From NCBI GenBank assembly GCA_004151065.3, contig NWUY0300002092.1:26709-42442 (forward strand): a stretch of 15,734 nt of DNA, read 5' to 3'. Shown here in pieces: positions 9,101 to 15,734 of this stretch. The notes under the pieces were generated by a model. It was not told the DNA's origin. It worked only from the letters and a program-made list of their open reading frames with translations, and searched no databases. Each line of letters starts with the position of its first letter. Position 1 is the first letter of the stretch. A program made the translations under genes and the position numbers. This DNA comes from Larix sibirica. Taxonomy: Eukaryota; Streptophyta; Pinopsida; Pinales; Pinaceae.

Positions 9101-10259
9101 AGGGATGGCTCTTATTGGAGATCATTGTTGGATTTAGGTCTGGATCCCAATCTTCATGTTTATTGGGATGGTTATGTTTCGCAGTTGGTTCACGCGGGGA
9201 TCTCTTTATCTTCGGAGGAAGATATTATTTGATGGTGTTTTGACAAGACCTATGGAATGGTCACGTCGCAACAAGCTTATGATGTTATTATGCATTTGGA
9301 GAAGGGTGTTGGTAGCGGGCAGCACTGCAGATTGATTTGGAAGGTCCATTGCCCCCTTAAAATACGTTACTTCATATGGTTGGTTATCCATAACAAGATA
9401 TTGACATGGAGCAATCTAATCAAGCATGGTTTTGCTATCCCTAGCCGCTGTATCCTTTGCTCTGTTGTCGGAGAGGATGTTGATCACCTGCTTGTTCATT
9501 GCTTTTTTTTTCAGGAAATTGTGGACGTGCCTTGAGTCCACTCTTCACTTCCACTTCAACTGGAGATGTGATGTTGTTGTGGATAATTTCCATTCATGGT
9601 TTGAGGGCCATTCGTATGATTATGATCTACCTTTTATAATGATTTGGGAAGTACGGAAATGTCGCAATCATTAGATCTTTCAGGATGTGAAGGGCTCAAT
9701 TTCTATGCTTTGTGCAAATATTGCGGGATACTCCCCCCCAACCAACAATCTGATCTTTAAGAAGCAGCATAAGATTTTTCCATTTTCGGAGACAATATAT
9801 GACTTGCCTCTTGGATTTTTCGACGGTGCTGCCCAGAAGGGCCTCTGTGGGGCTGGTATGATCCTCGAAGTTTCCAGGAATCTTTTTTTCAAACTGCGGA
9901 TGCGAGATGGTAAAGGCTTTAACACCCGTTCAGAACTGTTATCCTTATGGGGTCTTCTTTTCTTTGCAAATTATCTTAGCTTGCACTCGCTTACTATTTT
10001 CGGAGATTCCAGAGTGGTTATTTTATGGGCTAAGGGTGAATAGAGCTTTCATACCTTGGAACTGAGTCGATGGATCAAGCGCACACGAGCTATTATATCT
10101 CTTTTCTCTGCCATCTCTTTTGTTCATGTATACAAGGAGCACAATATGAAGGCAGATCAACTCTCCAAACTAGTTGTTGGTGAATTGGATGGGTTCATCC
10201 TTGTTGAAGAATATAGAGAGGGAACTCTGTATAACACTGAACGTTTGCAATTCATTTGA
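6143..10259 (+). pseudogene. LINE ORF2: endonuclease-RT-RNase H polyprotein, broken
   Basis: The endonuclease is open from ATG 6143 to 6853: N in SLNVQGL, E in IQETM, YAPYN, GDFK (family GDFN), RLDRFF and GHSDHKF. The RT follows: FRPISLCNLLYKV; motif A LDIVKAYD (Asp 7901-7903); motif B RGIRQGFPLSPYLF (usually QGD); motif C FVDD (8213-8224). Next comes a CX2C...HX3HC segment (9449-9502). A C-terminal RNase H keeps its acidic residues at 9822 (FFDGA), 9933 (RSELL), 10005 (GDS) and 10155 (KAD). In-frame stops begin at 6854, 7010, 7190, 7283, 7943, 7988, 9230, 9672 and 10041. Frame changes lie near 7290-7315, 7550-7570 (T run) and 9503-9511 (T run). Final TGA is 10257-10259. RNase H of this kind is known in some plant L1 elements. 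No working product is possible. Confidence 0.93.
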
Positions 10260-10463
10260 ATTTGCAGAAAATAATTGCATGTCATTAGTTTTATGAAGGA
10301 GGTTTTTTATAGTCCTTTTTTTGTATGCATCATGTATGAGAGCATGTGATATATGTACCAGACACTTACTGTTTTATGTTTAAAATAGGCACCTCGCCTA
10401 ATATGTAACTTTTGACACAACTTTTTCCCTTAATAAAAGTTGTTTTTTTCTTATGAAAAAAAA
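10260..10463 (+). terminator. LINE 3' UTR, poly(A) signal and A-tail
   Basis: About 200 bp follow the ORF2 stop. AATAAA is at 10432-10437, and a short A-tail (10456-10463) directly abuts the right target-site duplication. The signal sits inside a hairpin (10417-10443). A run of seven T precedes the tail, so the last 20 bases are almost pure T then A. Confidence 0.85.
10417..10443 (+). other. Hairpin at LINE 3' end
   Basis: The 9-bp arms acaactttt (10417-10425) and aaaagttgt (10435-10443) are perfectly complementary with a 9-nt loop. The structure ends about 12 bases before the A-tail. In several LINE groups a 3'-terminal stem-loop is recognised by the element's own reverse transcriptase; that role here is inference. 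Confidence 0.75.
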
Positions 10464-10475
10464 ATACTATGCCAT
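10464..10475 (+). repeat. LINE target-site duplication, right copy
   Basis: Exact copy of 4095-4106 (atactatgccat), directly after the A-tail. It defines the right edge of the insertion. Confidence 0.92.
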
Positions 10476-10580
10476 TTGATATTTAGTATTTAACATTTTT
10501 TTTATTCCTTACATAATTATTTAGCTTTATTGTTCATATCATTTGGTTTTAGAATATAGAGTTTGGTTTAGTAATATTTT
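10476..10580 (+). repeat. Candidate 5' LTR of the gypsy element, right part
   Basis: This AT-rich stretch lies between the LINE and the primer-binding-site-like word. It continues the repeats seen at 3829-4106 (catatcatttgg and tatagagtttggttta recur). It is called the LTR end because a primer-binding-site candidate begins immediately after it. No clean CA terminus is visible, so the exact end is uncertain. Confidence 0.4.
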
Positions 10581-10596
10581 TGGTATTATTTGCATG
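10581..10596 (+). promoter_or_regulatory. Degenerate tRNA-Met primer-binding site
   Basis: tggtattatttgcatg at 10581-10596 matches the common plant gypsy start of TGGTAT-CAGAGC-ATG at its ends, with a decayed middle. It lies 31 bp before the gag ATG at 10627, where a minus-strand primer site belongs. The position is as informative as the sequence. Confidence 0.5.
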
Positions 10597-10626
10597 TTTT
10601 CGAGCTCCCAACTACTCTCCTCAATC

Positions 10627-11640
10627 ATGGTAGAGCATGTTGATATCACCTAGCAGTTCCTTGAACACTTGCGCCCTATGCAAGAGGCCCAATATCACAA
10701 CCAATGTGCCCTATTTGCATGGCACACCAAGCAATAGGTCCACCTAGCACTCCAATTAGATTCTCACCTTTTACTCCCTCTTTTCAATGGCATTATGGAT
10801 GGAGTGACGGTAGACTCCTAGAGTGATAGTGTTGACCTTTATTTCTAGGGCCATCCAACCATGACTAATGCTAGAAAGTTGGCACATTGTATGCAACATT
10901 TGAAAGGCCTTGTACTCGATTGGTGCCATGAGTATACACAATTGCCATAGACTAACCACCAATCCTCAATCAACCTTAATATTGTGGTTGAATTAAATGA
11001 CAAAGCTTCCAACCCTTGCAATGATTGCATTGTTGCCTTTTGTGGTCATTTTTATCCTCCAAGCTATTACAAGGACTTCCTTGCACGCTAGTTGCAACCA
11101 CAACAATGATTTGTGTAGACAATGCAGTGGTTCATTGAGTTCTTTTCCAATCCCCAGACGCTCCTCCAAACCAAAAACTCAGAAGAGGTGCTTCTTGTCA
11201 AATTTAATTCTAGTTCACCACCCTTTGTACAACTTGACTTGTTCTTCTTTACCAATGCCACCCTTAATGAGGCTTTTAAGTGTGTTCTTGTTTTGTAAAA
11301 GCATAATGCATCTAAATGGCCCTCTTAGCAACCTGCTAAACCTATTGGTTTTTTCCTTAAACTGAACCCTTCATCTTGAATATGTGCTTTTCACCATACT
11401 TGTACATGTGATACCATGGATTTTCATGCCTTTAAAGCTCAAAAGGAGGTTACAAGTTTACTCACCACCCCCATATTCAAACCTTCACCCCTAGAATCAG
11501 ATCTCCTTGAACTAGATAACCCTTCGATCAATTAATCTTGCCTTAATGACCACCTCTTCCCCACCTGTTATCTCCTCTTTTCTTTATCACAATTGTCAAA
11601 CCATTGTCCCAGTGAATTATTGACAATTGATGTGAAAGCA
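10627..11640 (+). pseudogene. gypsy gag (capsid) remnant
   Basis: From ATG 10627 one frame runs about 1 kb without a clear frameshift but with at least ten stops. Recognisable capsid features are NGIMDGVTVDS, VDLYF followed by a stop and GHPTMTNARKLAHCMQHLKG, LDWCHEY, YYKDFLAR, NSEEVLLVKFNS and NATLNEAFK. Together these follow the usual gypsy capsid pattern of Leu-rich helices with an L-x-W near the middle. No clear CCHC knuckle was found downstream. In the living element this protein would form the virus-like particle. Confidence 0.8.
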
Positions 11641-11911
11641 TTCTTGTATACCAAGCCTTGGTTTATGAACTTCATCATCCTACTACACCCTATCCTCAAC
11701 CCTACCATCTAGGTTGGGTCACCAATTAGGGCACCTATATACTCATCACAAAAAATTGTTAAATTACCTTTCCTATTGAACCCTACATCGATGCCATATA
11801 TTTCGATGTGGCTTTTCTAGACTATAGACATTTGATCTTAGGGTGGCCTTATCAGATTGCTTGTAATGCCATCCATGATGGGAATCAAAATAGATATACC
11901 TTTGAGCTCTA
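11640..11911 (+). pseudogene. gypsy protease region remnant
   Basis: In the frame starting at 11766 the segment PYIDAIYFDVAFLDYRHLIL, followed by GWPYQIACNAIHDGNQ, matches the C-terminal half of gypsy aspartic proteases: the hydrophobic strand, then LG-P-W/Y and IHDG. It ends at TAA 11909-11911. A frame change relative to gag lies between 11640 and 11766. The catalytic D-S/T-G motif was not recognised, so the N-terminal half is decayed. Confidence 0.6.
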
Positions 11912-12780
11912 AGTTAGCCACTATTGATTACACTTTGCTTCTTCTCCATCACCTTCCAATCTTGTTCCCTAATAGGGACCATTGTTGTTTATCAAACTTA
12001 ACTGAGGCTGCCTTACTATATTTCATTCAACAACACAAGGTGGATAATGTCGACAAGCTTTCTAACCTAGCATCCAAGCTATTTTGAACACCTATGATGA
12101 TGTTTTTGCTAAGTCTCATGGCATACCTCCACCATGTCCCATCCACCATTCAAATGATCTTTTCCTTGGTGTTTCCCCTCCTAATTACCTTACCTACCAC
12201 CTCTTCCACCTCTCCTTGATTGAGCACATTGAAATAGAGAAACCATTGCAAGTTCTCATCCATGAACACCACATTCAACCAAGTGCCTTTCATTATGGTT
12301 CACTAACATTTACTATTCCAAACAAAGAAAAGGATGAATGTCTTCTTGTCCTAGATTATCATGCCCTTAACAAAATGTCAATAAACAATCAATACCCTCT
12401 ACCATGTATAGATTCTCCCTTGCATCAATGTAAGAGCACCTAGTATTTCACCAAAATGGATCACACCTCCAAGTATCATTTGGTTCACATGGAGTCGTGA
12501 TGTCTAGAAACAACTGCTAAAAACCAAACTCTGCCTATATGAATGCATTGTAATCAGTTGTTCGTTCTCACCAATGCTCCAACAACATTCATGTAGATTG
12601 TCAGTGATATTTTAGACTCCATCTGGAATATAGGTTATTGTGATGTATCTCCATGATATTCTTATTTTCACCCATAACATGTGCAAATTCCACTTGACCT
12701 CCTCCGCACTCATCCACTACAAGTCAATCTTAGGGAATCATATTTGGCTAGATATATATCTCATGCTTGGGGCTTCTTGT
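11912..12780 (+). pseudogene. gypsy reverse transcriptase remnant
   Basis: A short linker is readable in another frame (LTEAALLYFIQQHKVDNVDK, ending near 12085). The RT frame then runs from about 12070: YDDVFAKSHGIPPP, IEIEKPLQVLIHEHHIQPS, YGSLTFTIPNK, DYHALNKMSINNQYPLPCID, a TAG, then YFTKMDHTSKYH (motif A Asp kept), and LTNAPTTFM (motif B). After a frame change near 12625-12640 the catalytic box reads YLHDILIF (12646-12669), against YxDD in active enzymes, so the first catalytic Asp of the pair is lost. Stops include TAG at about 12439 and several TGA codons. Confidence 0.88.
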
Positions 12781-13059
12781 TGATTGGCTCAATCTTCTTG
12801 GGGATCTAGCGTGAGTTGTTTCCCTCATTCAATGACCAACTCCTACTTACACAAGGACAATCAAAACTTTACTCGGCTCAATTACAACTGTAAATTCATC
12901 AATCATTTCTATCACCTTGGTTTCCCCTTGCACTTGTTCTCTAGTGTCAAATCTTTCAATTGGTTATAACAAATTAACTAGCATTTGATGAAATAAAGGC
13001 AATGTTGTAATCTAAACTGATTCTTAACCTTCCAAATTACAATGTACTTATGCATCTCA

Positions 13060-13400
13060 ATTCGCGATAAGCATTGTTTTTAAGCATAAGGGAGATTTGG
13101 TTACCCGTCATTCGAAAACTCTTTCTACAACGAAGCTCAATTACATTGCCTATGGATAGAGTTCTATGCATTAGTACAAGCATTGAAATATTGGAGGCAA
13201 TATATTCTGGGTAAGGAGACCATTATGTGCATTGATAATCATCCTCACTTTCTTCAATTATGAGTAGAAAATTGTAGAAACAATGCCATCCCAAATGGGA
13301 TTTCTATATCCATTGATTTCATTTGGTCAATACACACAAGAAAGACAATGCCAATAAAATGATAGACTATCTTCCCTCGAACATAGGTCATACACATTCA
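13060..13400 (+). pseudogene. gypsy RNase H remnant
   Basis: Readable words in order are the STTKLNYIAYG segment, then, after a stop and frame change near 13157, EFYALVQALKYWRQYILGKE and CIDNHPHFLQL. They correspond to the family pattern of YSTxExNY, ELYAIVxALxxWRHYLLG and a TDHxxLxxL box. The Asp of the last box is at 13234-13236. This domain degrades RNA in RNA-DNA hybrids during reverse transcription. Confidence 0.8.
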
Positions 13401-13467
13401 AACTATTTCTAGTATAGCTTATGAGAATAAAAAGTAGTGATATTATTTCAATCATTTCTTTAGTGCA

Positions 13468-14300
13468 ATGATCCATGCTTTGTATAAACCTACCACCATT
13501 AACCAAATCCCTTTCCTATACTACCATATCAATGATGGTTGGTTCTACAAATTAAACCACAATTATGTGCCCCACCCACTAGATCACTTGATGCTCCTCA
13601 AGGAATCCCATTCTTGCCCATTCCTTAGTCACTATGGAGGACATTTTGGTAGTAAAAAACACTCCATCATGTACAACACTACATTTATCAGCAATCCATG
13701 TGAAAATCTATAGATGGATTTTTCCATTGTTGAGTTTCATGTTAGTGCCTAACCCTGCTAATGACAAACTCAATGTCTATCAACACCTCCCACTCCCTTC
13801 TTGGCCTCAGGAATCCATCTCCATGGATTTTATTAGTGGGCTTCCTCCCACAATCCAAAAATGTGATTACACTTTTGTCATTGTTTGTTACTTTTCCACT
13901 ATTTTCACCTTTATCCCTTGCAATAAAACTATCAATGCTTCCCAAACAATTGCATTATTTTTTCAATTCCTTTGGACATCTTTTAGCCTCCCACTCTATC
14001 ATATTTGACCATGGCTTATACTTTCTCAAAGAGTTTTGGAAAACTCCCTAGAAACTATTTCATTGCTTGTTGTGTCATTCTACAACATTCCATCCCCAAA
14101 TTGAGCACCAAAATGAAGTCATTAGCCACACATTTGTCCATTCTCTCTGTGCTCAATTCACTATTGCAACAAACATTAGGACACTTATCTTCATATCATC
14201 TAGCGTAACTATAATGAAGGAACCAATTCATCCATTGGCCATTCACCATTTGAAGTTTGATATGGCTTCCAACCTCTCACCCCTTATGAATTACGAGTGA
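13468..14300 (+). pseudogene. gypsy integrase remnant
   Basis: The N-terminal zinc-finger region reads LLKESHSCPFLSHYGGHFGS (frame from 13468). The core follows in another frame: QESISMDFISGLPPTIQK with the first catalytic Asp at 13826-13828, then VIVCYFS and IPCNKTI. After a further frame change near 13985-14000, FDHGLYFLKEFW carries the second Asp (14007-14009). TTFHPQIEHQNEV carries the Glu (14115-14117), with a TAG at 14049-14051 between them. The D-E spacing is exactly 35 residues, as in active integrases. HPLAIHHLKFD (ending near 14260) corresponds to the usual SPFE-GY segment. Confidence 0.9.
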
Positions 14301-14720
14301 CCTTACTTCCAACATTGTGTTCGCATCAGGGTTTTCAACAATGACAAGCTTCCACCTTTGTACAATGTATAATAGATATACATCATCAAAGTTCTCAAAG
14401 CCTTGCAATAGTTCCAAGCTAAATATAAGGTTTTCCATGATCTCCATCAGTTACCTTCTCCATTTTAGGATTGTGATTGGGGGTGCCCCTATTTGAGAAA
14501 ACAATGTTTCAAGCATGGGCAGCATCATAAGCTCCATCCTCTTCAATATGGACCTTACGCCGTCATTCAATAAGTGAATACCAATGCTGTAAAACTCACT
14601 GTGCCAACGCAATTGAGATTTTCAAAATGCCATCAATGTTTCAAGGCCCAAGCTCTATAAACCCTCTCATTCCCATCTTGAACATCACATTGATGATTTC
14701 CAACAACTATTAACACATGG
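14301..14720 (+). pseudogene. gypsy pol C-terminal tail remnant
   Basis: Readable words include FQAKYKVFHDLH and, further on, LHPLQYGPYAVIQ, a TAA, then NTNAVKLTVPTQLRFS and LEHHIDDF. They match the tail after gypsy integrase in which a KL..RYGPF.V...V..NAY.L.LP pattern is common. No chromodomain could be recognised with confidence. Confidence 0.6.
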
Positions 14721-15152
14721 TACATTGCCCAATCAACTCTCTAGAAATACTTGATATTGACAATACACTCAATATCTAGTAGGTAAATAAAAAAAATTAT
14801 TAACATTTACAGATTTATGAACAATTGTTAGACAAGAATTTTGCTAAATTTGTGGACAAAGTGGGGTCACTTTCACTTAAATAAAAAGATGATATAGTGT
14901 GTGATAACACTAGTGTGGAGATGTGCCCAACGTAAAGACCAATGTCAAACGTTGGAGACTACCTAACAAACTTCATGAGAAGCCTTAACTCCCAACATTT
15001 AAAAAGAATGGTGGTTGGTTGTAATATAATACATACCATTTATTCAAAATAAATGAATTGCATGGAATCACCATTGAGTTGTCTTGTATCATATGCATAT
15101 TTTTATATATAATTATGGGATTATGTGAAATTCTTCACTTCAAAAAAAAATA

Positions 15153-15379
15153 TTAGAAGCAACCTTATTTATAATTATGAGTTGTACTATATTGAACAAT
15201 ACAATAAGATGGCATGCTAAACTGATATGCATTATTTGAGAATTTTTTATCATTTATTCTCATTAAAAGCCACCTTATTTATAATTTATGAGTTGTACTA
15301 TATTGAACACAAAACTAACAATAAGATGGCATACATTGATATGCATTGTTTGAATTTTTTTTATCATTCATTCTAAATA
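15153..15379. repeat. 110-bp tandem repeat
   Basis: Unit 1 starts at 15153 and unit 2 at 15263. They share accttatttataat, atgagttgtactatattgaa, ataagatggcat, tgatatgcatt and ttttttatca in order, with several indels. The period is close to the 111-bp repeat at 3829-4049, which supports their being parts of paired LTRs. Confidence 0.8.
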
Positions 15380-15523
15380 AATAAATAAATGGTGTTCCAT
15401 CACCATTTTGTTTACCGTGCATTATAAACATATTTATATGTATTTATGGAATAATTGAAATATTTCATTTTTATTAAAATAATGGTGATCCTATTTATAA
15501 GAGGGCAACCTTTTACTCATGCT

Positions 15524-15593
15524 ATATGTTTTTAGGCTTTGGATCATTAATCTATTTTATATGCTTTTAGGCTTTGGATAATTAATCTATTTC
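15524..15593. repeat. 35-bp tandem duplication
   Basis: Units 15524-15558 and 15559-15593 share ttttaggctttggat and attaatctattt and differ at three positions. Non-coding. Confidence 0.9.
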
Positions 15594-15734
15594 ATTGTGG
15601 GAAGAAAATAAACTCTTAATAAAGTAAAATCAGTTTTAAATCTTATTTCAAAATCAATAACAACCACTACTTTCCTAACAAAATAAAAAACAAATTTTAA
15701 AAGCATATAATATTATTTTGAAAAATAATAATAT

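Larger units (their letters stand above)
4107..10463 (+). mobile_element. Full-length plant L1-clade LINE, inactivated
   Basis: This is a 6357-bp non-LTR retrotransposon. It has a 12-bp perfect target-site duplication, an untranslated leader of about 350 bp, ORF1 with a CCHC knuckle, and ORF2 with AP-type endonuclease, reverse transcriptase, a zinc-binding segment and RNase H. It ends with a 3' UTR carrying AATAAA and an A-tail of 8-9 bases. Such elements copy themselves by target-primed reverse transcription. Both ORFs carry stops and frame changes, so it cannot encode working proteins now. The presence of the complete 5' leader shows that it was not 5'-truncated at insertion, which is uncommon among LINE copies. 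It interrupts an older repeat array next to the gypsy interior. Confidence 0.95.
10597..14720 (+). mobile_element. Ty3/gypsy LTR retrotransposon, interior, heavily decayed
   Basis: The order gag, protease, RT, RNase H, integrase is diagnostic of Ty3/gypsy (in Ty1/copia, integrase precedes RT). The reading frame survives for long distances, but stops occur every few dozen codons, mostly TAG/TGA/TAA where CAG, CAA, CGA or TGG would be expected. The sense strand is poor in G and nearly free of CpG. This pattern fits long-term deamination of methylated, silenced DNA. The element has no coding capacity left. Confidence 0.93.
14721..15734. repeat. AT-rich repeat tract, candidate 3' LTR from about 14900
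   Basis: No coding sense was found. gacaaagtgggg (14857-14868) and the aaaaagatgatatag purine-rich stretch before 14900 are candidate polypurine-tract remnants, and tgtgataacac at 14900 is the proposed LTR start. An inverted pair ccaacgt/acgttgg lies at about 14927-14957. A roughly 125-bp block at 15045-15170 (aaataaatgaattgcatgg...ccttatttataa) returns weakly at 15375-15500. The right LTR end was not found and may lie outside the window. Confidence 0.4.

Noticed and set aside
10636-11650. Endogenous pararetrovirus or other plant virus insertion
   Set aside because: The gag-protease-RT-RNase H-integrase order and the integrase core identify a Ty3/gypsy retrotransposon; no movement protein or pararetroviral feature was seen.

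Overview
The window looks like nuclear DNA of a land plant. It holds a GT-AG spliced receptor-like kinase gene, a plant-type L1 LINE and a Ty3/gypsy LTR retrotransposon, all on the + strand, in AT-rich sequence full of short tandem repeats. The kinase C-terminal half and the heavily decayed gypsy element remind me of conifer sequences, so a gymnosperm is my best guess. This is recognition from memory and could not be searched. There are no bacterial, organellar or CRISPR features.

Layout. 1-1155: AT-rich non-coding DNA with diverged repeats and an almost perfect 98-bp tandem duplication. 1156-2733: five 3' exons of a cysteine-rich-receptor-like (DUF26/CRK-type) kinase with every kinase motif intact; the ectodomain and membrane-span exons are not visible. 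2734-3653: 3' flank with two small tandem repeats. 3654-4106 and 10476-10580: the two halves of what I infer to be the 5' LTR of the gypsy element, carrying degenerate repeats of about 105-120 bp. 4107-10463: a full-length L1-type LINE of 6.36 kb, bounded by a perfect 12-bp target-site duplication and ending in a short poly(A). 10581-14720: the gypsy interior (primer-binding site, gag, protease, RT, RNase H, integrase, tail), riddled with stops and a few frameshifts. 14720-15734: very AT-rich repeats, probably the 3' LTR.

Order of events. The gypsy element is oldest: it is CpG-poor and has many in-frame stops. The LINE inserted into it later, in the same orientation. The LINE is itself dead, with about twelve in-frame stops and at least four frame changes across ORF1 and ORF2. 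It still shows the full plant L1 plan: ORF1 with a CCHC knuckle, an ATGA ORF1/ORF2 overlap, then endonuclease, RT, a zinc-binding segment and a C-terminal RNase H. Only the kinase gene looks functional.

I did not find an undescribed system. The points most worth a second look are the nested insertion, the hairpins at both ends of the LINE, the RNase H-bearing ORF2, the catalytic-site changes and the duplicated segment just upstream of the kinase exons.
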